From assembly GCA_023229505.1 (NCBI GenBank), contig JALNZD010000027.1, forward strand, positions 1 to 55,969: a stretch of 55,969 bases of DNA, given 5' to 3'. A program made the position numbers and the translations under genes. Below the pieces are notes generated by a model. It was given only the letters and a program-made list of their open reading frames with translations, had not been told where the DNA came from and searched no databases. The DNA is from Bacteroidales bacterium (GTDB lineage: Bacteria; Bacteroidota; Bacteroidia; Bacteroidales; JAGOPY01). Below, piece after piece: positions 1-8,733 of this stretch (within the stretch, counting starts at the first letter, position 1; the number at the start of each line of letters is the position of its first letter).

Positions 1-116
1 CCGACTAATTTTATTTCTGTATCTTTACCCATGTTGAAGTTTTTTGGTGCAAAACAAAACTACAACATTGAGGGGAAACCATTTGGGAGTACCCTCTTTT
101 ATATTAATTTAGTCGG
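1..116. repeat. Nested inverted-repeat structure at window edge
   Basis: Bases 1-8 are the exact reverse complement of 109-116. Inside lie two further hairpins: 31-43 pairs with 56-68 at 12 of 13 positions, and 70-74 pairs with 92-96. A closed stem holding two hairpins could be a structured RNA, a mobile-element end or a compound terminator. No coding sequence is visible within it. The left boundary coincides with the window edge, so it may extend further. Function is not known. Confidence 0.45.
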
Positions 117-185
117 TCAGTAGTGATTTATTCGTATTATTACAATGTTTTTAATCTATTTTTCATTGTGGAAAAATATGCCGCT

Positions 186-857
186 ATGAAGAAAACAAAT
201 TGGCGAAAATACATATCGGTAATTATTGTTATAACTTTTACTATTTTTTTAAGTAAATTATTTTTTCAATATTATAAAGGTGTTGAATATGAAATACCAT
301 TTCAGTCAATGTCAGATAATGTAAATTTCATGGGGCATATATTATTAAAATCAAGTTCCGCATTTCTTCCTAATGAAAATATTAAAGTAAAAATTAAATT
401 CATTTCCTATAATGATAGTTTAGAAAACGCTTTAAAGAATTGTGAATATTTTTTTATCATATTCAACAATTCCTTTGATCCAAATGAAAAAACAAAGAAA
501 AATAATAGTTATAATAGTAAATATATTGCACAAAGATTTACAAGTTTTGTTTATTTGCAATGGGTGGAGCCGAGAATATTTGAAGGAGTTGGAAACATTG
601 AGTATTTGTCTCCTGGGAACTATGGTTTTACCATCATGGGTTATCATAAGGATATAATATTATACGATAGAAAAGACGGGATCGTGATAGGTAGTACTTC
701 TGATCTTTTAGCAAAAAGGACAAATGATTTGTTGTTATACATCTCTCTTTTTGGTTTAATCTTATTTGTTTATACCGAATTTATTAAAAAAGGGGATACT
801 CTAAACGATAATATAAAGATTGAACCCAAACTGAAGCAAACCAATCCCAAAGTATAA
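186..857 (+). CDS. Hypothetical membrane-anchored protein
   Basis: About 223 residues. I do not recognise a family. The reading frame is open from a GTG at 123, but the ATG at 186 is preferred because it begins a classical basic N-terminus (MKKTNWRK) followed by a hydrophobic helix. A second hydrophobic helix lies near the C-terminus (LLLYISLFGLILFVY), leaving about 160 mostly polar residues between the two, presumably outside the cytoplasmic membrane. The coding region is noticeably more AT-rich than the genes after 1,287. Its 3' end overlaps the convergent gene at 784-1035. Confidence 0.6.
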   Translation: MKKTNWRKYISVIIVITFTIFLSKLFFQYYKGVEYEIPFQSMSDNVNFMGHILLKSSSAFLPNENIKVKIKFISYNDSLENALKNCEYFFIIFNNSFDPNEKTKKNNSYNSKYIAQRFTSFVYLQWVEPRIFEGVGNIEYLSPGNYGFTIMGYHKDIILYDRKDGIVIGSTSDLLAKRTNDLLLYISLFGLILFVYTEFIKKGDTLNDNIKIEPKLKQTNPKV

Positions 858-1035
858 ACCACCCGTAACTTGCTAAAAACCCAAATATTACCAGAATTGT
901 TGCCTTAAACTTATTTTGGATAATATACAAGCCAGTATATACTGGATAAGCGCAAAGGGCAATGCCTGCCAATCCAATAATAATATAAATCAGGAAAATA
1001 AAATAAGTAAAAATTGGAATGATGGAGATTAACAC
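784..1035 (-). CDS. Small hypothetical two-helix membrane protein
   Basis: 83 residues with two long hydrophobic stretches and a Trp-rich segment near the C-terminus. The start is a GTG, since no in-frame ATG gives a longer product. It runs convergently into the upstream gene and shares its last 74 bases with it. The membrane-protein composition, rather than homology, supports it as real. I recognise no family. Confidence 0.45.
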   Translation of the reverse strand: MLISIIPIFTYFIFLIYIIIGLAGIALCAYPVYTGLYIIQNKFKATILVIFGFLASYGWFILWDWFASVWVQSLYYRLEYPLF

Positions 1036-1286
1036 ACACTTTAAACAACTGATTTTCTTAAAGTTATGGAAATAACAAGCCCGATTGGGTTTGTTTAGTA
1101 TGTAGTTACCAAAATTAAATAATAATGTTTTAATTTTATTAAAATTTGACCAGATTTTAATATATATAGCAATTATTTATGGCTTATATTTTCTATTCCA
1201 AAAAAAACAGAAAAATGAAGAAATTGATTTTTATAACTTATAAACATTTTTCTAACCGCAACTATCCCAACAAATCAGATTTCAGA

Positions 1287-2381
1287 ATGAAAATAAAAAC
1301 GAATTATAAGAGATTAGTATGTCCAGGAACGATTTTATTTTTAACTTTAATTATCACTTCTTGTAAGACGGTAATGATTAAAGATAGAGTCGAGTCACTG
1401 GTTATTCAGAAACAAGGAAGCTTTGCTGTGGGCGGGACAGTGATTAGTAATCCCGGCACATTTAACCCTTATACTCGAACACCTGCGGGACAGACCTTTC
1501 ATGGCGACCATGCGTACATCGTCTATCAGATCCCGGAGAAACCCCGCAAGTTTCCTTTAGTATTCTGGCACGGTTTTGGGCAGTTCTCTAAGACATGGGA
1601 AACCACCCCCGACGGACGGGAAGGCTTTCAAAATATTTTCCTGAGGCGTGGTTTCGGGGTATATCTCATCGATCAGCCGCGAAGAGGTAATGCTGGTCGC
1701 AGTACCGTGGCAGCAACTATCACGCCTACAGCCGATGAGCAGGAGTGGTTTGGTACATTTCGCATTGGTATATGGCCCGATTATTTCCCGGGTGTTCAGT
1801 TCGCAAAAGATCCGGAAACGCTGAACCAATATTTTCGTCAAATGACACCCAACACCGGGCCTTTTGACATGGAAGTGATTTCGGATGCCGTTTCTGAACT
1901 TTTTAACAAAATCGGGCAAGGAATCCTCGTTACTCACTCGCAATCAGGTGGTCCCGGTTGGCTGACAGCTGTTAAAAATCAGCAGGTAAAAGCTGTCGTA
2001 GCTTATGAACCCGGCAGCAATTTCATCTTCCCGGAAGGAGAAGTGCCTCCTCCCATACATAGTTCTGCAGGCCCGTTGGCGGCGATTGGCGTACCGATGT
2101 CTGATTTTATGAAGCTCACGAAGATCCCAATCATCATTTACTATGGGGATAATATCCCCGACCAACCGATGGGAAATCCAGGCCAGGACGGTTGGCGTGC
2201 ACGTCTTGAAATGGCCAGATTGTGGAGAGATGCCGTGAACCGGTACGGCGGTGATGTAACCGTGGTACATTTGCCCGAAATAGGCATCCATGGGAATACA
2301 CACTTTCCATTTTCGGATCTGAACAATGTAGAAATCGCGGACTTATTATCTAAATTTCTGCATGATAAAGGTTTGGATTGA
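1287..2381 (+). CDS. Secreted alpha/beta hydrolase, esterase-713-like lipoprotein
   Basis: A predicted esterase anchored as a lipoprotein: residues 1-20 form a signal peptide ending in an ITSC lipobox. The frame is open from 1179, but the ATG at 1287 (MKIKTNYKR) is chosen because it starts this signal peptide. The segment around GKTWETTPDGREGF (here with SKTWETT) and the following RRGFGVYLIDQPRRG match the family of Alcaligenes esterase 713. The likely nucleophile is Ser218 in THSQSGG, a variant of GxSxG. The likely catalytic His is His339 in GNTH, aligned with the GNSH of that family. The substrate is unknown. It lies upstream of an amidase lipoprotein, both facing the periplasm or surface. 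Confidence 0.85.
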   Translation: MKIKTNYKRLVCPGTILFLTLIITSCKTVMIKDRVESLVIQKQGSFAVGGTVISNPGTFNPYTRTPAGQTFHGDHAYIVYQIPEKPRKFPLVFWHGFGQFSKTWETTPDGREGFQNIFLRRGFGVYLIDQPRRGNAGRSTVAATITPTADEQEWFGTFRIGIWPDYFPGVQFAKDPETLNQYFRQMTPNTGPFDMEVISDAVSELFNKIGQGILVTHSQSGGPGWLTAVKNQQVKAVVAYEPGSNFIFPEGEVPPPIHSSAGPLAAIGVPMSDFMKLTKIPIIIYYGDNIPDQPMGNPGQDGWRARLEMARLWRDAVNRYGGDVTVVHLPEIGIHGNTHFPFSDLNNVEIADLLSKFLHDKGLD

Positions 2382-2440
2382 TATGCCGACTTTCCTCCCT
2401 CTATATAATCCCTTCTCCCCAATTGTGCGAGGGGGCGAAA

Positions 2441-2483
2441 ATTCGCGTAAATCCGTCGCATTCGCTTTTATCTGCGTGCAATT
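2441..2483. repeat. Interspersed repeat, 'tctgcg' family
   Basis: A short formulaic AT/GC-alternating stretch (…gcgtaaatccgtcgcattcgc…tatctgcgtg) fills the gap between the esterase and amidase. The same words recur in modified form at 20,869-20,907. It has no open frame and is read as one of the dispersed repeat families of this chromosome. Confidence 0.45.
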
Positions 2484-2522
2484 AAATAGTATAATCCCGT
2501 AACTTTGAATAAAAATCAGAAT

Positions 2523-4124
2523 ATGTGTAAGCGTTTCAATAAGATTAAAAATTCATTACTGATATGCATTCTGCTGGTGACCATCATTTCCTGTCAGCCG
2601 TATGCCGATCATCCGAAAGCTGTCCAAACCGCGCAGCTAAACCTGGAAGAAATAACAATTACCCAACTGCAGCAAGGTTACAGGGAAGGTAAATTTACCA
2701 TTACTGACGTTGTCGAAGCTTACCTGGAACGCATCGATGCGATAGATAAAAATGGTCCACAACTTAATTCAATTATCGTCATAAACCCGGATGCCCTGCA
2801 AATTGCAGCGGAATTAGACAAAGAGATGGCAGCCGGAAAAACCAGGGGGCCTTTGCACGGAATTCCCATTATCCTGAAAGATAATATTGATACACGCGAT
2901 AAAATGGCAACTACGGCCGGAGCCACTGCCTTAAGGAATTCCTATCCCCTTAAAGACAGTTGGGTTGCCAAAAAATTAAAGGAAGCGGGGGCAATTATTA
3001 TCGCAAAATCTAATCTGAGTGAGTGGGCAAACTTCCGTGCCAGCTTATCTTCGAGCGGCTGGAGCGGAGTCGGGGGACAGACCAAAAATCCTTATGTGCT
3101 CGACCGGAACCCTTGCGGCTCAAGCTCCGGCTCAGGGGTGGCCGTGTCAGCTAATCTCTGCGCACTGGCTATCGGAACGGAAACTGACGGATCGATTGTC
3201 TGTCCGTCCAATAACAATGGCATTGTCGGGCTTAAACCAACTGTCGGACTGATCAGCCGTTCGGGGATCATTCCCATCTCTTTCACACAGGATACACCAG
3301 GGCCAATGGGCCGCACGGTGGAAGATGTGGCAATAAGCCTGGGCAGTTTAACCGGAATTGATTCGACAGACAGTAAAACACTGAATTCGGCAGGAAATTA
3401 TCAAACCGATTATACTCAATATTTAAAAAAAGACGGACTCAAAGGCAAGCGCATCGGGCTTCTTAAGGAATCCATGGGGTTTCATTATAAAGTGGATATC
3501 CTGATGGATCAAACTGTTGCTTACTTAAAAAGCCAGGGAGCAGAAGTAATTGAATTGGAATTTGCTTTGCCTGCCGCGGTGGAAAAGGCTTCTTTACGGG
3601 TCTTGTTTTTCGAATTTAAAGACGGGCTAAATAAGTATTTTACAAGCCTGGGAAATGATTCAATCGTAAAGAGCCTTAGTAAATTGATCGCTTTCAATAA
3701 ATCAGATTCAACAGAACTCAGGTATTTTGATCAGAAATTACTGGAAATGGCTGAAGAGAAAGGAGACCTGGAATCACCGGAATATATGGAAGCATTGGCC
3801 ACGATGCTGAAAGGTACGAGGGAAGAAGGCATTGACAAACTCATGAATGAGTACAGTCTTGATGCAATCATGGTACCGACAGGATCCCCGGCCTGGAAAA
3901 CAGACCTTGTCGATGGTGACCATTACATGGGTGGAAACTCTTCATTTGCTGCAATAGCCGGTTATCCGAACATCACGGTCCCTATGGGATTTATTGATGA
4001 ATTGCCGGTTGGCGTTTCCTTTTTCGGAAGGGCATGGAGCGAACCAATCCTGCTGGAAATCGCTTACGGGTTTGAACAGGGCACGAAAATCAGGAAAGCT
4101 CCGAAATTTATAAAGACTGATTAA
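2523..4124 (+). CDS. Amidase (amidase signature family) lipoprotein
   Basis: About 533 residues, close to the usual size of secreted amidase-signature enzymes. The ATG at 2523 is used instead of a TTG at 2505 because it opens a signal peptide ending in IISC, a lipobox. The Ser-cisSer-Lys machinery is visible: Lys in PIILKDNID, the glycine/serine loop NPCGSSSGSGVAVS and the nucleophile region GTETDGSIVCPS. The family hydrolyses amides or, in GatA, glutamine. The signal peptide and absence of gatB/gatC nearby argue for a stand-alone exported amidase, not a GatA subunit. Confidence 0.9.
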   Translation: MCKRFNKIKNSLLICILLVTIISCQPYADHPKAVQTAQLNLEEITITQLQQGYREGKFTITDVVEAYLERIDAIDKNGPQLNSIIVINPDALQIAAELDKEMAAGKTRGPLHGIPIILKDNIDTRDKMATTAGATALRNSYPLKDSWVAKKLKEAGAIIIAKSNLSEWANFRASLSSSGWSGVGGQTKNPYVLDRNPCGSSSGSGVAVSANLCALAIGTETDGSIVCPSNNNGIVGLKPTVGLISRSGIIPISFTQDTPGPMGRTVEDVAISLGSLTGIDSTDSKTLNSAGNYQTDYTQYLKKDGLKGKRIGLLKESMGFHYKVDILMDQTVAYLKSQGAEVIELEFALPAAVEKASLRVLFFEFKDGLNKYFTSLGNDSIVKSLSKLIAFNKSDSTELRYFDQKLLEMAEEKGDLESPEYMEALATMLKGTREEGIDKLMNEYSLDAIMVPTGSPAWKTDLVDGDHYMGGNSSFAAIAGYPNITVPMGFIDELPVGVSFFGRAWSEPILLEIAYGFEQGTKIRKAPKFIKTD

Positions 4125-4166
4125 TTATTAACTCCTAATTTTGAAATATAAATATTGTCGGATGAC

Positions 4167-4394
4167 ATGGAATTAACATCAGGAGATATAAAACTCAGGG
4201 GATTTTATAAAACTGATTGTGATAGATTGGCAGAACTTGCCAATAACGAGAATATCAGCCGTAATCTCAGGGATGGCTTTCCCCACCCCTACACCCTTGA
4301 GCATGCTGAAGAGTTCATTGTTTTTCAAAAATCTATATTCAAGCAGGATAAGTTATGGAACGAGATAAGATTTGCTAAAATTAACGGTTCTTAA
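4167..4394 (+). pseudogene. Truncated GNAT N-acetyltransferase (RimJ-like)
   Basis: 75 residues matching only the N-terminal part of RimJ-type acetyltransferases (…LRGFYKTDCDRLAELANN…, FPHPYTLEHAEEF). The acetyl-CoA-binding core found in the full family of about 170-180 residues is missing. A stop codon follows directly and the next gene begins 9 bases later. The ATG at 4167 is chosen over a TTG at 4155. This looks like a remnant; an expressed short protein cannot be excluded. Confidence 0.6.
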
Positions 4395-4403
4395 ATAAAT
4401 AGT

Positions 4404-5255
4404 ATGTCTGCAAAAAAGAAAAATCACAAAGTAGATTCAAAAGAAGTAGGATTAGAATTAGGGTTATTGGTATTTAAGTTTTTCCTGAAAACTGAGTATT
4501 TGCATTATGGGTATTTTATTGACGGGCTTGAGGCAGATGCTGCTAATCTTAAGAAAGCCCATGAAAATTATGCTGAATTGTTATTTTCTCATATTCCCAA
4601 AGGCACAAAAACAATATTAGATGTCGGATGCGGCTCCGGAAAAACAGCTCAGCAACTGTTAGCAAAAGGCTTTAAAGTTGATTGTGTATCACCCAGTCAG
4701 ATTTTGACAGCCTATGCAAAGAAGTTATTGGGCGATAAGGTTGATTTCTTTCAGTGTAAATTTGAAGACATTATCACGGATAAAAAATATGACCTGGTAT
4801 TGTTTAGTGAAAGCTTTCAATACATCCCTATGGATAAATCTATCCCAAGAGCACTTGAACTTTTAAATCCAGGCGGTTATATTATGGTTAGTGACTTTTT
4901 TAACGCTGATCCTGATGGAAAATCCAAATTGGGTGGAGGGCATGATTATTATCAATGGCTTAAATTCAAAGAATCCTATGCCATAAAAACATTAGTCGAA
5001 AAAGACATTACTGCGGAAACCTCATTAACTATCGATATTGTCAATCAATTAAATACAGAAGTTTTGAAGCCTGTCTGGACTTCTGCCTGGGCACTGGGCG
5101 AAGATCGTTTTCCTGCCATTATAAAATTTGTCAGAAAGTTTTATAAGAAAAAAATCAGTAAGATGGAGAATAAACATTTTACAGGCCAAAGGAATGGTGA
5201 ACTTTTCAGGAAATATAAGAAATACATGTTCTACCTGTTTCAAGCTGGGAAATGA
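4404..5255 (+). CDS. SAM-dependent class I methyltransferase
   Basis: 283 residues. Motif I, the SAM-binding loop, is ILDVGCGSGKTAQQL, followed by the acidic strand and a typical motif region FSESFQYIPM and LNPGGYIMVSDFF. The first 50 residues form an N-terminal cap, as in small-molecule or lipid/quinone methyltransferases. The substrate cannot be named. It overlaps the next gene (a type II NADH dehydrogenase) by four bases (ATGA), so the two are translationally coupled, which suggests a membrane-redox or quinone-related role. Confidence 0.8.
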   Translation: MSAKKKNHKVDSKEVGLELGLLVFKFFLKTEYLHYGYFIDGLEADAANLKKAHENYAELLFSHIPKGTKTILDVGCGSGKTAQQLLAKGFKVDCVSPSQILTAYAKKLLGDKVDFFQCKFEDIITDKKYDLVLFSESFQYIPMDKSIPRALELLNPGGYIMVSDFFNADPDGKSKLGGGHDYYQWLKFKESYAIKTLVEKDITAETSLTIDIVNQLNTEVLKPVWTSAWALGEDRFPAIIKFVRKFYKKKISKMENKHFTGQRNGELFRKYKKYMFYLFQAGK

Positions 5256-6529
5256 AAAATTGCACTGAACCAATGGAAAGAAAAAAAGTCATCATTGTAG
5301 GTGGGGGATTTGCAGGTATACAACTGATTGAACACCTGGACCAGGATTTGTTTGATGTTTTGCTCATCGACAAACTAAACCATCACCAATTTCAGCCTTT
5401 ATTCTATCAGGTTGCCACTTCACAGTTGGAACCAAGCAGCATTTCTTTCCCGTTCCGGAAAATATTCCAGGAAAGGAAAAATACGCAGATCAGGATGGCT
5501 GAAGTGTTGAGTGTTGATCCGCCTTCAAATACCATCAGCACTAGTATCGGAAGCTTTAAATATGACTTCCTGGTATTAGCCACCGGGTGTAAAACCAACT
5601 TTTTTGGAATTGAAAGCCTGGAGAAAAACACGTTCAGCCTGAAGACAACCTATGATGCTATAAAAATAAGAAACACTATTCTTCAAAGTTTTGAAGACCT
5701 GTTGTCTATTGATGAAAGTGAAAAAGAGTACCTGCTGAACATTGTCATAGTAGGTGCCGGGCCAACAGGTGTTGAATTGGCCGGTGCTTTTGCCGAGATC
5801 AAAAAAAACATCCTGCCTAAAGACTATCCATTAATCGATTTTAAAAATCTTAAAATTATTTTGCTGGAAGGAAGTGGCCATACGCTCAACAGCATGAGCA
5901 ACATGGCAAGAAATACTTCTGAGAAATATTTGAAAACCATGGGTGTTATCGTAAAAACCAATGTATTTGTGAGTGATTACGATGGAAAAATAATAACGCT
6001 GAATAATGGTGAGTCCATAAAAACCAGGCGTGTAATATGGGCTGCCGGTGTTACCGGGAATATCATCAAAGGAATTGATAAAAAAGTTATAGTTCTGAAT
6101 GGCCGCATGATTGTTGACAGGCATAACCTGGTAAAAGGCTGTTCGAATATTTATGCTATAGGTGATATAGCTTATATGGAAACACCTGCTTACCCCAAAG
6201 GTCATCCCCAGGTTGCCAATGTAGCCATCAACCAGGCCAGGAACCTGGCAAAAAATCTTAAATCATTGCTGAAAAATAAGCCGCTACGGGAATATGAATA
6301 CAGAAATATGGGTTCAATGGCTACGATAGGTAAAAATAAGGCTGTCGTCGATCTGCCATTCATCCGGTTTCAGGGATATTTCGCCTGGTTTGTATGGATG
6401 TTCCTGCACCTGATGCTGATATTAAGCATCCGGAATAAACTGATTGTCTTTTTTAACTGGGCCATAAACTATTTCACAAAGGACACTTCACTTAGATTGA
6501 TATTGCAGGAGAAGAACCAGGATAAATAA
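5252..6529 (+). CDS. ndh: Type II NADH:quinone oxidoreductase (NDH-2)
   Basis: 425 residues. This non-proton-pumping flavoprotein passes electrons from NADH to quinone at the cytoplasmic membrane face. Visible features are the FAD-binding VIIVGGGFAGIQL, the NADH-binding IVIVGAGPTGVELAG, the second FAD contact NIYAIGDIAYM, and a hydrophobic C-terminal segment (FAWFVWMFLHLMLIL) for membrane attachment. The start overlaps the stop of the methyltransferase; an alternative ATG lies at 5273. Confidence 0.85.
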   Translation: MKNCTEPMERKKVIIVGGGFAGIQLIEHLDQDLFDVLLIDKLNHHQFQPLFYQVATSQLEPSSISFPFRKIFQERKNTQIRMAEVLSVDPPSNTISTSIGSFKYDFLVLATGCKTNFFGIESLEKNTFSLKTTYDAIKIRNTILQSFEDLLSIDESEKEYLLNIVIVGAGPTGVELAGAFAEIKKNILPKDYPLIDFKNLKIILLEGSGHTLNSMSNMARNTSEKYLKTMGVIVKTNVFVSDYDGKIITLNNGESIKTRRVIWAAGVTGNIIKGIDKKVIVLNGRMIVDRHNLVKGCSNIYAIGDIAYMETPAYPKGHPQVANVAINQARNLAKNLKSLLKNKPLREYEYRNMGSMATIGKNKAVVDLPFIRFQGYFAWFVWMFLHLMLILSIRNKLIVFFNWAINYFTKDTSLRLILQEKNQDK

Positions 6530-6638
6530 GTTCAAAGTTCAAAGTTCAAAGTTCAAGTTCAAAGGTTTTAAGTTCATCTTTGCACTTTGAACCTTGCATT
6601 TTGAACTGAAATCCATCCCTCCATGCCTCCATGCTTCC
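6530..6638. repeat. Tandem/inverted 'agttcaa' repeat followed by 'ccatgcc' words
   Basis: From 6530 to 6608 the heptamer-like word agttcaa is repeated several times, then its complement appears (tttgaacc, ttttgaact), allowing a long imperfect hairpin just after the ndh stop. At 6613-6638 comes a second motif of repeated ccatgcc/ccatgct words, which recurs at 8775-8795 and, inverted, at 9566-9595. The position is consistent with transcript termination. Confidence 0.6.
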
Positions 6639-6686
6639 TTTGAAAAGTAAAAATAAAATTTCAAGTGATGAGAAAACTTATTTTAT

Positions 6687-6719
6687 TTTGAAATCCACAT
6701 AAAAAATATTTTATCTTTG
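6687..6719 (+). promoter_or_regulatory. Bacteroidota promoter of perR-katA
   Basis: A -33 TTTG at 6687-6690 and a -7 TATCTTTG (TAnnTTTG) at 6712-6719 are separated by 21 bases, matching the known Bacteroidota primary sigma-factor consensus. The ATG of the regulator is at 6762. Confidence 0.75.
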
Positions 6720-6730
6720 TTCATTATTAT

Positions 6731-6747
6731 ATAAGAATTATTCTTAT
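6731..6747 (+). promoter_or_regulatory. PerR/Fur-type operator
   Basis: A perfect 8-1-8 palindrome (ataagaat-t-attcttat) lies 12 bases after the -7 box and 14 bases before the start of the Fur-family gene. Its size and AT-rich form fit a PerR/Fur box. The position over the start of transcription implies autorepression by the protein encoded next, together with control of the catalase. Confidence 0.75.
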
Positions 6748-6761
6748 TTAAGAAGTGTTCC

Positions 6762-7202
6762 ATGAAAACTGATCGGATAAAAAGCCTTCTTCAGAACAAT
6801 GGCTTGAAAGTCACGCCCCAGCGCCTGGCTGTTCTCGAAGCAGTGAGCGAATTGAAAAACCACCCTACGGCAGACCAGATTAATGAATACATCAGGACTA
6901 ATCACCCTAACATCGCAACGGGAACGGTTTACAAGACTCTTGAGACCTTTGTCGGCAAAGGAATGATAAAAAAGGTCAAGACCGAAAAAGACATCATGAG
7001 ATACGATGCCATCCTTGAAAAGCATCACCATTTATATAGTTCTGAATCGGAACGGATTGAAGATTTTTACGACCAGGAACTTAATCAATTGATCGACAAC
7101 TATTTCAAAAACAAGGATATCCCCAATTTTAAGATTGAGGACATCAAACTTCAGATCATCGGGAAGTTTACCGATTCGAAAAACTTTAAAAATCACACTT
7201 AA
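6762..7202 (+). CDS. perR: PerR-like Fur family peroxide regulator
   Basis: 146 residues: winged helix (1-80) and dimerisation/metal domain. The residues of the Bacillus PerR sensing site (His37, Asp85, His91, His93, Asp104) are all present with a constant shift of three: His34, Asp82, His88, His90, Asp101. The structural zinc cysteines are gone: the positions of Cys96 and Cys99 hold Ser93 and Ser96, and the C-terminal CxxC is absent. The gene contains no cysteine at all. A palindromic operator precedes it and catalase follows 24 bases later, which supports a PerR rather than iron-Fur role. Confidence 0.85.
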   Translation: MKTDRIKSLLQNNGLKVTPQRLAVLEAVSELKNHPTADQINEYIRTNHPNIATGTVYKTLETFVGKGMIKKVKTEKDIMRYDAILEKHHHLYSSESERIEDFYDQELNQLIDNYFKNKDIPNFKIEDIKLQIIGKFTDSKNFKNHT

Positions 7203-7226
7203 TTAATCATTTAAAAATATATAAAC

Positions 7227-8693
7227 ATGGCAAAGAAAAAACTGACCACAGCTTCAGGCAGGCCATTCTTCGAGAATGAAGACAGTATGACCGCCGGCCC
7301 AAGGGGCCCAATCCTCTTACAAGATTTTCACCTGCATGAAAAACTTGCCCATTTCAACCGCGAAAGGATTCCCGAACGGGTTGTCCACGCAAAAGGAACA
7401 GGCGCATTCGGTAAATTCACCATTACCTATGATATCACAAAGTTCACCCGCGCTAAATTGTTCAGTAAAGTTGGCAATGAATGCCGCATACTTATCCGTT
7501 TCTCTACAGTTGGCGGTGAAAAAGGCAGTGCCGATACCGAACGGGACCCCAGGGGGTTTGCCGTGAAGTTTTATACGGAAGAAGGTAACTGGGATCTGGT
7601 CGGAAATAATACCCCGGTATTTTTTCTCAAAGACCCCAAGAAATTTCCCGACTTCATTCATACACAAAAGCGTGACCCGAAAACCAATCTGAAAAGCCCC
7701 ACCATGATGTGGGATTTCTGGAGTCTGAACCCGGAAAGCCTCCACCAGGTAATGATCCTCTTCAGTGATCGCGGGACACCTTATAGTTACCGTAACATGC
7801 ATGGTTTCGGCAGTCATACTTTCTCAATGATCGATGCAAAAAACGAAAGGGTATGGGTAAAATTCCATCTAAAAACACAGCAGGGAATCAAAAACTTTTC
7901 TGGTCCACAGGCCGATGAAATGCGTGGCAAAGATCCGGACTGGGCGCAGCGCGACCTGGTTGAAGCCATCGGCAAAGGCGATTTCCCGAAATGGAACATG
8001 AAAATCCAGGTAATGACTGAAGCCCAGGCAAAGACTTTCCGCTGGAACCCGTTTGATCTTTCGAAAATATGGCCGCACTCAGAGTATCCATTGATAGATG
8101 CCGGTGTCCTGGAACTCAATGAAATTCCGGCAAACTATTTTGCCGATGTGGAACAAGCCGCTTTCGCACCTTCCAACACCATCGACGGTATAGGCTTGTC
8201 GCCGGATAAAATGTTGCAGGGCCGTATCCTGGCTTATCCCGATGCACATCGTCACCGCCTGGGACCGAATTTCGAGCAAATCCCCGTTAACCGACCCATT
8301 TCCCCGGCACATAACCACCAGCGGGATGGTATGATGAGCGTGGATGGCAATGGTGGCAGCAGTCCCAATTATTTTCCGAACAGCTTTGACGATATCGTGG
8401 CTGATCCAAACTATAAAGAACCACCTTTAAAGCTCGGATGGGATGTTGCTGATACTTACAACCGCAACGAAAATGACGACGACCATTTCACTCAGCCCGG
8501 ATTGCTTTTCAGGAAAGTTATGACTGAGCAGGAACGCCATAACACGATCAATAATTTTATCGGTGCGATGAGTGGCGTTGCCGGTCCTAAGCGGGATGAA
8601 ATCATTTTACGGCAATTGAACCATTTTCATAAGGCAGATGCTGAACTTGCCGCAAAAGTGGCGCAAGGACTTAATTTTACCTTTAAGCCCTGA
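7227..8693 (+). CDS. katA: Monofunctional haem catalase (small-subunit type)
   Basis: 488 residues, normal for clade 3 catalases; it dismutates hydrogen peroxide in the cytoplasm. The distal His54 is in ERVVHAKGTGAFG, the conserved Asn in NNTPVFFLKDP, and the proximal haem ligand Tyr337 in RILAYPDAHRHRLG. No signal peptide is present. It is 24 bases from perR with no terminator between, so one operon controlled by the upstream operator is expected. Confidence 0.97.
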   Translation: MAKKKLTTASGRPFFENEDSMTAGPRGPILLQDFHLHEKLAHFNRERIPERVVHAKGTGAFGKFTITYDITKFTRAKLFSKVGNECRILIRFSTVGGEKGSADTERDPRGFAVKFYTEEGNWDLVGNNTPVFFLKDPKKFPDFIHTQKRDPKTNLKSPTMMWDFWSLNPESLHQVMILFSDRGTPYSYRNMHGFGSHTFSMIDAKNERVWVKFHLKTQQGIKNFSGPQADEMRGKDPDWAQRDLVEAIGKGDFPKWNMKIQVMTEAQAKTFRWNPFDLSKIWPHSEYPLIDAGVLELNEIPANYFADVEQAAFAPSNTIDGIGLSPDKMLQGRILAYPDAHRHRLGPNFEQIPVNRPISPAHNHQRDGMMSVDGNGGSSPNYFPNSFDDIVADPNYKEPPLKLGWDVADTYNRNENDDDHFTQPGLLFRKVMTEQERHNTINNFIGAMSGVAGPKRDEIILRQLNHFHKADAELAAKVAQGLNFTFKP

Positions 8694-8733
8694 CCGTTTT
8701 ATTTGAAGCTGTCTCAAAAGTATTTTTTACTGC

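Noticed and set aside
1179..1286. Longer start of the esterase
   Set aside because: An inner ATG at 1287 gives a proper lipoprotein signal; the extension is AT-rich and without homologous character.
1036..1286. Possible small gene between the membrane protein and the esterase
   Set aside because: AT-rich, with only very short frames and no recognisable promoter or start; nothing supportable.
7317..7817. 166-aa minus-strand frame inside katA
   Set aside because: Antisense shadow of the catalase gene; composition is not protein-like.
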